Below are positions 1 through 7,457 of a stretch of DNA of 39,901 nucleotides, piece after piece. Position 1 is the stretch's first letter. The number at the start of each line of letters is the position of its first letter. The position numbers were made by a program, and so were the translations under genes. The stretch spans positions 1-39,901 of the forward strand of contig NZ_AXUN02000220.1 in assembly GCF_000495435.3 (NCBI RefSeq). The letters run 5' to 3'. Source of the DNA: Youngiibacter fragilis 232.1. Its GTDB lineage: Bacteria > Bacillota > Clostridia > Clostridiales > Clostridiaceae. Under the pieces are notes generated by a model. That model worked only from the letters and a program-made list of their open reading frames with translations, was not told where the DNA came from and made no database searches.

Positions 1-32
1 TCTTTCCTAATAAATTATACTATCACTGGACG

Positions 33-61
33 TTGCGCTAAATGAGTAATGCCTATATAAT
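33..61 (+). promoter_or_regulatory. Candidate sigma-A promoter of glmS
   Basis: A TTGCGC -35 element (33-38) and a perfect TATAAT -10 element (56-61) are separated by 17 bases. Transcription would start near position 68, just ahead of the glmS ribozyme. The -10 and the spacing are ideal, while the -35 matches 4 of 6 consensus bases. Confidence 0.6.
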
Positions 62-69
62 GATGGGAG

Positions 70-250
70 CAAGGTTTGGATATCAATTTGAAATTCCAGA
101 TGGAATAGCGCCAGAACCGGCTGACTTAAGCCGGTTGACGAGGATGGAGTAATCGAAAGTTCGGCGGATGCTCCACGGTATGCACTACCGAAAAAGCTCC
201 CTCAAATACCGGAGGCGACTTCGGGGACAAAGGGGATCAGGTGCCCAGAC
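70..250 (+). promoter_or_regulatory. glmS ribozyme/riboswitch (glucosamine-6-phosphate-activated)
   Basis: The leader carries the conserved glmS ribozyme core. AGCGCCAGAACCGG begins at 107, followed by GACGAGGAT (near 138), ATCGAAAG, TCGGCGGATG (near 162) and a distal ACAAAGGGGATCA segment. By analogy with known glmS ribozymes, self-cleavage would occur just 5' of the GCGCC, between 107 and 108. Glucosamine-6-phosphate is the cofactor, and cleavage destabilises the downstream glmS message. The position directly in front of glmS confirms the assignment. Element ends are approximate; the core from 107 is certain. Confidence 0.95.
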
Positions 251-273
251 CTTTCTTAATAGAATAAGAAAGG
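250..273 (+). promoter_or_regulatory. Hairpin enclosing the glmS ribosome-binding site
   Basis: CCTTTCTTA (250-258) is perfectly complementary to TAAGAAAGG (265-273), with a 6-base loop. The 3' arm contains the AAGAAAGG Shine-Dalgarno sequence of glmS, whose ATG is at 284. The hairpin follows the ribozyme directly, so it could hide the ribosome-binding site. The pairing is visible; a regulatory role is inferred. Confidence 0.5.
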
Positions 274-283
274 ATGTATTGTC

Positions 284-2110
284 ATGTGTGGAATTGTCGG
301 TTATTTAGGAGGCAAGGATGCTACGGACGTCCTTGTGCACGGTCTCTCTAAGCTCGAATACAGGGGCTATGACTCGGCCGGTATCGCTGTGCCTGAAGAT
401 GGTAAAATCACCATCGTGAAGACAAAGGGCAGGCTTAAGAATCTCGCGGAAAAACTGGAGACGGAGCCAGCACACGGTCATCTTGGAATAGGTCACACCA
501 GGTGGGCCACCCACGGTGAACCCTCGGACGTGAACTCCCACCCCCACTGCAGCAACAACGACAGGATATCTGTCGTGCACAACGGCATAATCGAAAACTA
601 CATGGAGATCAAAAGCTGGCTTGCAGACAAGAGTTATACTTTCCTGTCAGAGACAGATACTGAGGTCATACCTAATCTTGTAGACCACTATTTCGAGGGA
701 TGCCTGCTTGAGGCAGTGATCAATGCGACACAGAGACTCAAGGGAAGCTATGCTCTTGGAGTAATATCCCTTGACGATCCGGACAAGATAATTGCAGTAA
801 GGAAGGACAGTCCTCTCATAATCGGGCTTGGAGAGAACGAGAGCTTCATAGCATCGGATGTTCCTGCCATACTCAACTACACAAGGGAAGTTGTATATCT
901 TGATGACATGGAATTCGCAGAGATCACCGGATCCGGCATCAGATACTACAATGCCAATATGGAGTCTGTTGAGAAGTCATCCACCACGATAACCTGGAAT
1001 GCGGACTCTGCCGAAAAGGGCGGATATGACCATTTCACGATCAAGGAGATCCATGAGCAGCCTAAGGCGCTGAGGGATACCATGACCTCGAGGATAGTGG
1101 CAGGCCAGAAGGTCAAGCTGGACGACATAACGATAACCAGGGAAATGCTTGAAAGTTACTCAAGGATCTACATAGTTGCCTGCGGAACGGCTTACAATGC
1201 AGGAGTAGTAGGCAAGACAGCAATAGAATCCCTGTCAAAGATACCTGTAGAGGTTGATGTTGCTTCAGAGTTCAGATACAGGGACCCGATAATAGACTCA
1301 AGGACCCTTCTCATTGTCATAAGCCAGTCCGGAGAGACCGCTGACACTTTGGCGGTTCTCCGTGACTCAAAGAAAAAGGGCGCAAGGGTAATAGCTATCA
1401 CCAATGTTGTCGGAAGCTCGGTAGCACGGGAAGCCACAGATGTGTTCTACACCTGGGCAGGACCTGAAATCGGAGTAGCGTCAACAAAGGCATACCTCAC
1501 CATGCTGATCGCAGTGTACACCATAGCCCTGCACTTCGCTGAGCTGCTTGGCACAATGACCGACGAGGAGACAGATGCAATAAAGAAGGAGATGCTTCTT
1601 CTTCCAGACAAGGTTTCGAAGGTTATCGAGCAGAAGGAAAGCATACAGAAGTTCGCTTTGAAGATCCATGGCGAAAAGGATGTTTTCTTCATCGGAAGAG
1701 GCCTTGATTATGCAGTCGCAATTGAAGCGGCCCTCAAGCTCAAGGAACTCACATACATCCATGCGGATGCTTATCCTGGCGGAGAGCTTAAGCACGGCCC
1801 CATAGCCCTTATCGAGAAGAATACATCGGTACTTGCATCTCTTACACAGAGAAGCCTGCTTGACAAGATGCATTCTAACCTCAAGGAGGTAACCTCCAGA
1901 GGCGCAAAGGTCATGGTTGTAACATACGAGAGCAATAAGACAGTAGACAGCTTCGTTGATACAGCTGTACACATACCGGAGACTATCGACCTGCTCGCAC
2001 CAGTTCTTGCAGTCGTACCAATGCAGCTCCTCTCCTACTACGTCTGCTCCTTCAAGGGACTGGATGTTGACAAGCCGAGGAACCTTGCAAAATCAGTAAC
2101 AGTGGAATAG
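284..2110 (+). CDS. glmS: Glutamine--fructose-6-phosphate aminotransferase (isomerizing)
   Basis: It makes glucosamine-6-phosphate from fructose-6-phosphate and glutamine, the first committed step to UDP-GlcNAc and peptidoglycan, in the cytoplasm. The 608-residue length is normal for GlmS. The protein starts MCGIVGY, so Cys2 becomes the N-terminal nucleophile of the class II glutaminase domain (about residues 1-215, with HTRWATHG and HNGIIENY). Two SIS sugar-isomerase domains follow (SQSGETADT near 348, then EAALKLKELTY near 485). It ends in the characteristic DKPRNLAKSVTVE tail. The ATG lies 10 bases after AAAGG. It is monocistronic, preceded by a glmS ribozyme and followed by a strong terminator, so it is expected to be repressed by its own product. 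Confidence 0.98.
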   Translation: MCGIVGYLGGKDATDVLVHGLSKLEYRGYDSAGIAVPEDGKITIVKTKGRLKNLAEKLETEPAHGHLGIGHTRWATHGEPSDVNSHPHCSNNDRISVVHNGIIENYMEIKSWLADKSYTFLSETDTEVIPNLVDHYFEGCLLEAVINATQRLKGSYALGVISLDDPDKIIAVRKDSPLIIGLGENESFIASDVPAILNYTREVVYLDDMEFAEITGSGIRYYNANMESVEKSSTTITWNADSAEKGGYDHFTIKEIHEQPKALRDTMTSRIVAGQKVKLDDITITREMLESYSRIYIVACGTAYNAGVVGKTAIESLSKIPVEVDVASEFRYRDPIIDSRTLLIVISQSGETADTLAVLRDSKKKGARVIAITNVVGSSVAREATDVFYTWAGPEIGVASTKAYLTMLIAVYTIALHFAELLGTMTDEETDAIKKEMLLLPDKVSKVIEQKESIQKFALKIHGEKDVFFIGRGLDYAVAIEAALKLKELTYIHADAYPGGELKHGPIALIEKNTSVLASLTQRSLLDKMHSNLKEVTSRGAKVMVVTYESNKTVDSFVDTAVHIPETIDLLAPVLAVVPMQLLSYYVCSFKGLDVDKPRNLAKSVTVE

Positions 2111-2113
2111 CAC

Positions 2114-2146
2114 AAGCACCCCGGAGGTTTTCCGGGGTGCTTTCAT
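2114..2146 (+). terminator. Rho-independent terminator of glmS
   Basis: AAGCACCCCGGA (2114-2125) pairs perfectly with TCCGGGGTGCTT (2131-2142) around a 5-base loop, followed by a short T-rich stretch. It separates glmS from the convergent proC. Confidence 0.9.
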
Positions 2147-2164
2147 TTAACATGCACTTATTGT

Positions 2165-2953
2165 CTATTTGTCCTTGGCTTCCATTTCCCGTGACTTGAG
2201 TCCTGCAGCCAGAGCTCCTTCGATCACAGCTGTCCTGAAGCCCTTTTCCTCAAGTATCCTTACAGCTTCTATGGTCGTCCCTTTGGGGGATGTGACCATG
2301 TCCTTGAGTGCCCCCGGGTGCTCCTTTGTCTTCTTATAAAGCATGGCTGACCCTATAAGGGTATCTGCCACAATATCGTATGCGTCAGCTCTCTTGATCC
2401 CCATCCTGACACCTGCGTCTGCAAGTGCTTCCATGAACATGAATATGTAGGCTGGTGACGATCCGGCTATTGAAATGAACCCATGGATGTCTTCTTCCGT
2501 TATGAGGTATGCCTCACCAATCGAAGAAAAGAGCTTCACTATGGACTCCCTTAATTCCTGATCAAGGCCGTCTGAGACAACTCCGTAAACACCTTTTGAT
2601 ATAAGTGCGGGAGTATTAGGCATTACACGCGCCATGGTCGCCTTGTTTTCCGATGCGACACGCAGGCTCTGCAGAGATACACCTGCAGCGATAGATACAA
2701 CTGTCTTACCCTCCAGGTAGTCACAGTTTTCCCTGATTACCCCGAGGATGTCCTTTGGTTTCACCGCGATGATAACCAAGTCGCTTTCCTTCGCAAGCTC
2801 ATGGACGCTCTCAGCCACGTGTGCCCCTCCCGACTTCAGTTCAGATACGTTCCTGTCGCTCCTGTTGTATACCGTTATCCCGTAGCCTGCCAGCTGCAGG
2901 CCCTTGCCAATCGCGTAGCCCATGTTTCCAGTACCTAGAATGCCTATCCTCAT
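2165..2953 (-). CDS. proC: Pyrroline-5-carboxylate reductase
   Basis: It catalyses the last step of proline synthesis, NAD(P)H-dependent reduction of 1-pyrroline-5-carboxylate to L-proline. The N-terminal Rossmann motif GILGTGNMG lies at residues 3-11. The family signature SPKGTTIEAV and the AVIEGALAAGLKSREM helix sit near the C terminus, and the 262-residue length is typical. The ATG at 2953 was chosen over an upstream in-frame start at 2986, because AGGAAGG lies 8 bases before it and because the longer form would overlap the upstream gene. It is the last gene of the minus-strand run and starts 16 bases after the DUF3867 gene, so co-transcription is likely. Confidence 0.93.
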   Translation of the reverse strand: MRIGILGTGNMGYAIGKGLQLAGYGITVYNRSDRNVSELKSGGAHVAESVHELAKESDLVIIAVKPKDILGVIRENCDYLEGKTVVSIAAGVSLQSLRVASENKATMARVMPNTPALISKGVYGVVSDGLDQELRESIVKLFSSIGEAYLITEEDIHGFISIAGSSPAYIFMFMEALADAGVRMGIKRADAYDIVADTLIGSAMLYKKTKEHPGALKDMVTSPKGTTIEAVRILEEKGFRTAVIEGALAAGLKSREMEAKDK

Positions 2954-2969
2954 CCGGTCCACCTTCCTC

Positions 2970-3503
2970 TCAATATTCATACTCAATTACATTTTCGCTG
3001 ATCCTGACTGTCAGCTTCTCATCCTTTGAAAGCTTCTTGTATGATACAAGGAACTCATTCAATTCATTGTCAGACAGGTCGACCTTCTTCTTTGATGAAA
3101 TCAGGACGATATTGTCATTAAGGAAGATAGTCAGGTCATTCCTGTCATTTTTAATCTCATAGTTGAAGCCTGCATAGCTTTTTATCCTGTCCTTGTACTT
3201 TTCAGTAAATCCAAGGGATTTCCTGTATCTTTCATAGTTACCGCCTGGTATGTTGTACTGCTTCTCGACGTCCTCAGGCGTTACTCCGTATCTTTCCATA
3301 AGCTTCATCTGAAGGTCCATGAATTTCTCCTGCGAGATCCCATGCTCCTTCATGTATTCCTGTATGGCCTTGTTTATCTGGGCGAAGTTCATGCTCCCGG
3401 TTCCCATCTGTCCGTAAAGGGACATTATGTAGTTCTCGAAATCATCGATGTCCTTTTCCCTTACCTTGTTCTTCAGCTCGTTGAAGTCTATTATGTCGCT
3501 CAT
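2970..3503 (-). CDS. DUF3867-like protein of unknown function
   Basis: This is a 177-residue soluble, highly charged protein with no signal peptide or membrane segment. Its start (MSDIIDFNELKNKV) and overall character resemble the clostridial DUF3867 family as I remember it. No function is established for that family, and the assignment rests on recall rather than a search. The N-terminal half looks alpha-helical. The C-terminal third (from about residue 115) looks like beta strands (NDLTIFLND, KLTVRISENVIEYEY). Its ATG directly abuts the stop of the upstream FAD oxidoreductase gene, so the two are probably translationally coupled. Its stop overlaps the ribosome-binding region of proC. Confidence 0.7.
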   Translation of the reverse strand: MSDIIDFNELKNKVREKDIDDFENYIMSLYGQMGTGSMNFAQINKAIQEYMKEHGISQEKFMDLQMKLMERYGVTPEDVEKQYNIPGGNYERYRKSLGFTEKYKDRIKSYAGFNYEIKNDRNDLTIFLNDNIVLISSKKKVDLSDNELNEFLVSYKKLSKDEKLTVRISENVIEYEY

Positions 3504-4970
3504 TTAATCCTCCTTCTGCGCTTTGAGGAAGTCAAGGAAGTCATTTTTCTCTATCCTCGACACACCGCTGCGCTCGATGTCATAGCTCCCATCCGGCAAT
3601 TTTCCTGTCAGATCCTCCATTGCAGCTGCAATCCTCTCCCTGCAGAACGTACCCTGGCACCAGCCCATAGCAGCCCTGGTCCTTCTCTTTATACCATCAA
3701 CCGTGGTGACCTCTATCCCTCTGTCCATTGAATCTGCTATTTCCCCTTCAGTCACCCGCTCGCATCTGCATACTATCCTCTCCCTGCTTCCGACCGGAAG
3801 CCTTGAAAGCCTGTCGACCTCCCTGTAAGGCAAGTCTTTCCGTGCTAACTCCTGAGGCTTCCTGAATGGATTGAAGGAAACCTCAGGCTCAAGGTTCAGC
3901 CCTTCATCCCCCAGTATGCTTACCAGAAGACTCGCAATGGCAGGTGATGCTGTAAGACCCGGAGACTGTATTCCGGCTGCATTGATGAAGCCTCTGATCC
4001 TTGACGGTCCGATAACGAAGTCACCAGTCGAACTCCTTGCCCTGATGCCTGTGAAACTCCTGAGGAAGCTCTCACCTTTAATATCAGGATACAGCTTCTT
4101 TGCCTGGTTGTACACATTCTGAAGCCTATCCTTATGGGTGGATGTGTCCTCCCTGTCCTCCACGTCCGTCGCATCGGGACCTATGAGGAGATTACCATGG
4201 ATCGTCGGAGTGACAAGCACCCCCTTCCCCATTGCAGTCGGGAGCTGGAACACGACATGCTCAAGCATTTTACCGGTGCCCTTGGCAAACAGGAGATACT
4301 CACCGCTTCTCGGTAGTATTTCAAATCCATCCGCACCTGCCATCTTCGCAACCCTGTCTGACATCACACCGGCGCAATTGACAACAAACCTTGCCTGAAA
4401 ATCACCCCTGTCAGTTGAAAGGGTGAATATCCCGTTCTCCATTTCAATTCCTTTAACTTCTGCTGAAAGGAAAAGTTCAGCTCCGTTTTCCACAGCATTT
4501 TCAGCCATGGCTATAGCCATCCCATAGGGTGAGCAGATGCCCGCGCCCTTGCAGAACAGGGCGTTTTTGACTTCCTCCGAGATATTGGGTTCCAGTTTCA
4601 TTATTTCTTCCCTGCCAATTATGGAAAGGTCAGTGAGGCCGTTTTCAATTCCTCGCCTCTGGAGCCTCTCAAGCGGCTCCAGGTCATCTTCCATACTTAC
4701 AAGAAGGGACCCTGTTTCAGTAAAACCGAAATGAAGTTCATCTTCAAGTTCCCGGAATCTCCTTCTGCCCGCAATGCAGAGCCTACCCTTTAGTGTGTCA
4801 TGGCCTTCTGCATAACCGCCGTGCACTATGGCGCTGTTTGCCTTTGTCGCGCCCATGGAGACATCAGGATGCTTCTCAATTACGGCAACTTTGAGCCTGT
4901 ATCTTGTAAGTTCCCTTGCAAGGGCAGTCCCTATGATACCTGCACCTATTATCGCCACGTCATGCACCAT
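3504..4970 (-). CDS. GlpA-like FAD-dependent oxidoreductase with BFD-like [2Fe-2S] domain (second copy)
   Basis: This is a DAO-family flavoprotein related to anaerobic glycerol-3-phosphate dehydrogenase subunit A. It has an N-terminal FAD-binding motif (VAIIGAGIIGTALARELTR), a substrate domain, and a FIGPSRIRGFINAAGIQSPG segment near the FAD site. The C-terminal BFD-like domain carries four cysteines (CRCERVTEGE, then WCQGTFC) expected to bind a 2Fe-2S cluster. The trimmed length is 488 residues. ATG at 4970 is preferred over an in-frame GTG at 4982 because AAGGGGTGG lies just upstream. It overlaps the 3' end of the biotin ligase gene by 11 bases. It is clearly paralogous to the product of 7444-8886. 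The substrate could be glycerol-3-phosphate or another 2-hydroxyacid. Confidence 0.85.
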   Translation of the reverse strand: MVHDVAIIGAGIIGTALARELTRYRLKVAVIEKHPDVSMGATKANSAIVHGGYAEGHDTLKGRLCIAGRRRFRELEDELHFGFTETGSLLVSMEDDLEPLERLQRRGIENGLTDLSIIGREEIMKLEPNISEEVKNALFCKGAGICSPYGMAIAMAENAVENGAELFLSAEVKGIEMENGIFTLSTDRGDFQARFVVNCAGVMSDRVAKMAGADGFEILPRSGEYLLFAKGTGKMLEHVVFQLPTAMGKGVLVTPTIHGNLLIGPDATDVEDREDTSTHKDRLQNVYNQAKKLYPDIKGESFLRSFTGIRARSSTGDFVIGPSRIRGFINAAGIQSPGLTASPAIASLLVSILGDEGLNLEPEVSFNPFRKPQELARKDLPYREVDRLSRLPVGSRERIVCRCERVTEGEIADSMDRGIEVTTVDGIKRRTRAAMGWCQGTFCRERIAAAMEDLTGKLPDGSYDIERSGVSRIEKNDFLDFLKAQKED

Positions 4971-5775
4971 TTCCGGATCCACCCCTTATTGTAACCTCTC
5001 CTGAACTGATCACAGAAGTCACTTCGTACTCAGCATCCAGGTACCTGACCACTAGTCCACCCTTCCTGTCCACCCCGACAAGCCTTGCAGGTCTCACACC
5101 GCCTCCTGAGCTTACAGTGATCTCATGGCCGATATACATGAGGGATCCTTTATAGTCTTCAACTAACCCTTCAGGGTCCTCGATGGTTTCCCTTAGCATC
5201 TTTTCAAGATTGTCTGCTATCCTGGCACATAGGAGGCTTCTGCTTATTCTGATTCCGGTCTCATTCACAATGGAAGAGGCAATGTCCTTGAGTTCTTCAG
5301 GAAATTCCTCAGTCGTAACGTTGATGCCTATACCTATGACAAGATGGTCCATCGTTCTCCCTACAGGGTCAAACTTTCCTTCTACAAGTATTCCTCCGAC
5401 CTTCCTGTCACCTATGTACACATCATTCACCCATTTGAGCCTGGGTCTTATCCCACACAGCTCATGTATCGCGTCTCTCGCTGATATGGCTGCTGCTATT
5501 GTAGCAAGGGATGTGTCCATCTTCATATCAGGCTTCCTTATGAAGAATGACATATAAAGGCCCCCTTCAGGTGAATGGAAGCTTCGTCCAAGCCTTCCCC
5601 TTCCGCCAGTCTGAACCTTGGAGATGACAAGAGTGCCGTCCTTAGCTCTTCCTTCCTCCGCTCGCTCCTTGAGCCAGCTGTTTGTGGAATCAACGGATCC
5701 TACGAGGACAATGGTCCTTCCCAGCCATGATGTATTGATATGTCCAGATATCTGCCCAAGGTCCAGGTCATCCAT
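4960..5775 (-). CDS. birA: Biotin--[acetyl-CoA-carboxylase] ligase, single-domain (no HTH)
   Basis: It activates biotin to biotinyl-AMP and transfers it to a lysine of biotin-carrier proteins. The biotinyl-AMP loop GRGRLGR is at residues 58-64, KWVNDVYIGDRKVGGILVEG starts near residue 114, and the small C-terminal SH3-like domain follows. The 271-residue length starts almost at the catalytic domain. The protein therefore lacks the N-terminal winged helix of bifunctional BirA and should not repress transcription itself. ATG at 5775 has GGAGG 7 bases upstream; an in-frame start at 5808 lacks such a site. It sits between DUF1667 and a GlpA-like gene, an odd neighbour for that cluster, and overlaps the next gene by 11 bases. 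Confidence 0.92.
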   Translation of the reverse strand: MDDLDLGQISGHINTSWLGRTIVLVGSVDSTNSWLKERAEEGRAKDGTLVISKVQTGGRGRLGRSFHSPEGGLYMSFFIRKPDMKMDTSLATIAAAISARDAIHELCGIRPRLKWVNDVYIGDRKVGGILVEGKFDPVGRTMDHLVIGIGINVTTEEFPEELKDIASSIVNETGIRISRSLLCARIADNLEKMLRETIEDPEGLVEDYKGSLMYIGHEITVSSGGGVRPARLVGVDRKGGLVVRYLDAEYEVTSVISSGEVTIRGGSGNGA

Positions 5776-5828
5776 GTCAAAACCTCCAGTTACTTTCTTA
5801 TGATACAATTCTACAGCACGTCAGAGGA

Positions 5829-6188
5829 CTATGGAACTCTTTCCATTGTCCTTGAGGCGATAACATCCGAACCCGTCCCGAGAACATCCCTTATGATGAC
5901 ATCACCTGCTTCAACAGGCGCCTGAACCACAAGTCTCCCTATCTCTTCACAGACCCTTAGTACAAGTCCTTTAGGTATATCTTTGCTTGTCTTTACGGGA
6001 AGCCGCCTGTGGACCGCACCTTCGATCCTTGCACTTGAAGTGACCATTCGCCGTGGATCAGTCATTTCCCTCACTGCATACGGCACTCCCCGAGGACATG
6101 CATTTCCTGTTACCAGATATCCCGCTGTTCCCTCCATAACCTTAAGAAGGCAGCCTCTTGGGCATACAATGCATGTAAGCTCTGACAA
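5829..6188 (-). CDS. DUF1667 protein, small Cys-rich partner of GlpA-type oxidoreductases
   Basis: This 119-residue protein has an N-terminal cysteine cluster, CIVCPRGC followed by ACPRG, suited to binding an iron-sulfur cluster or metal. A KTSKDIPKG segment and a short C-terminal domain follow. In many Bacillota and Thermotogota, DUF1667 follows a GlpA-like and an NAD(P)/FAD oxidoreductase, and the three appear to replace GlpABC. The same order holds here. The start is TTG at 6188, 8 bases after GGAGG and 3 bases after the upstream stop. No in-frame ATG precedes the cysteine motif. The electron-transfer role is inferred from context. Confidence 0.85.
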   Translation of the reverse strand: MSELTCIVCPRGCLLKVMEGTAGYLVTGNACPRGVPYAVREMTDPRRMVTSSARIEGAVHRRLPVKTSKDIPKGLVLRVCEEIGRLVVQAPVEAGDVIIRDVLGTGSDVIASRTMERVP

Positions 6189-6191
6189 TCA

Positions 6192-7457
6192 TCACACCTC
6201 CTCGATTGAAATGGTCATATCCGAGTCACCGCTTATGATATCGTTTTTTATCGAGATCCTCTCCATTTCTCCCGGCGTTATCCTCGGTCTCCTTATTCTC
6301 TTCAATACGGAGCCCTTCTCATCCCTTACTACAAGATATGCATTCTTGAACACCCGGTCTGCCCTTAAGGAGATTTCAGCGGTTCCCGGTCCGGGAACTA
6401 TAGATAGATGCTGGGGGACTGCATAAGCTACTCCTTCACCTGGAAGTATCACTATCTTCCTTCCTTTTGTTTCGTCAAATTTTCGCAAATATTCCGCTGC
6501 GCTCCTGCCGGCCCTCTCCCCTTCAAGACTGACATGGTCTGCAAGGTCGTTGACATGTACCACATTTCCACATGCGAAAACGCCTTCCATTGAGGTTTCC
6601 ATGTTTCTGTCCACGTATGGGCCCTTTGTCCTTGGATCAAGGTCTATCCCTGCTCCGGCAGTAATTTCATTTTCAGGTATAAGACCAACGGAAAGAAGCA
6701 ATGTATCGCATTCAACAAACCTTTCAGTTCCGGCAACAGGCATCCTGTCCTCTCCCACCTCTGCGATAACAACCCCCTCAAGCCTCCTCTTACCTATGAC
6801 CTTAGTCACAGTATGCGACAGGAGGAGAGGGATTCCAAAATCATCGAGGCACTGTACTATGTTTCTCGTAAGTCCGCTTGAATACGGCATTATCTCAACG
6901 CATGCCAGGACCATCGCCCCTTCAAGCGTCAGGCGCCTTGCCATGATGAGGCCGATGTCACCGGAACCTAGAACCACAACCCCCTTCCCTACTTTATGGC
7001 CTTCGATGTTGACGTATCTCTGCGCAGCCCCGGCTGTAAGCACCCCTGATGGTCTGTCTCCTGGGATCTGTATGGCTCCCCGTGTCCTTTCACGGCAGCC
7101 CATTGCGAGTATGACCGCATTTGCATGTATGTCCATTAAACCGTGAGAAGGATTCATGGCACGAACAAGCTTTTCACTTCCATGGCTCTTAAGGCTCATC
7201 ACCATTGTATCAAGCATGACAGTGACCCCTGATTCAACCAGTGACCTTGAACATCGTTCTGCATATTCCGGTCCTGTCAGCTCTTCATTGAACCTAAGAA
7301 GCCCGAAGCCGGAGTGTATGCACTGGTTGAGTATCCCGCCAGTCTCAATGTCCCTGTCTATGACAAGGACAGATCCGGCTCCAGACCTTTTCGCTTCAAT
7401 TGCTGCTGCCATTCCAGCCGGACCTGCCCCTATGACAACTATCTCATAATACATCAT
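6192..7457 (-). CDS. NAD(P)/FAD-dependent oxidoreductase (GlpB-like role)
   Basis: This pyridine-nucleotide-disulphide-type flavoprotein of 421 residues has an FAD motif (VVIGAGPAGMAAAIEAKRSG) at the N terminus. A second dinucleotide motif (VVVLGSGDIGLIMARRL) lies in the middle, for NAD(P)H, and a GVFACGNVVHVNDLADHVS segment closes the FAD site. The short C-terminal region (after about 340) has no recognised domain. The ATG at 7457 lies 6 bases after AAGGAG. Its first 14 bases overlap the end of the GlpA-like gene at 7444, and DUF1667 follows 3 bases after its stop. It is likely the partner that passes electrons between the GlpA-like flavoprotein and NAD(P). Confidence 0.87.
   Translation of the reverse strand: MMYYEIVVIGAGPAGMAAAIEAKRSGAGSVLVIDRDIETGGILNQCIHSGFGLLRFNEELTGPEYAERCSRSLVESGVTVMLDTMVMSLKSHGSEKLVRAMNPSHGLMDIHANAVILAMGCRERTRGAIQIPGDRPSGVLTAGAAQRYVNIEGHKVGKGVVVLGSGDIGLIMARRLTLEGAMVLACVEIMPYSSGLTRNIVQCLDDFGIPLLLSHTVTKVIGKRRLEGVVIAEVGEDRMPVAGTERFVECDTLLLSVGLIPENEITAGAGIDLDPRTKGPYVDRNMETSMEGVFACGNVVHVNDLADHVSLEGERAGRSAAEYLRKFDETKGRKIVILPGEGVAYAVPQHLSIVPGPGTAEISLRADRVFKNAYLVVRDEKGSVLKRIRRPRITPGEMERISIKNDIISGDSDMTISIEEV

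Noticed and set aside
4800-5800. Several plus-strand open frames opposite birA and the GlpA-like gene
   Set aside because: They are antisense shadows with no ribosome-binding sites and compositions unlike real proteins; the minus-strand genes have clear family motifs.
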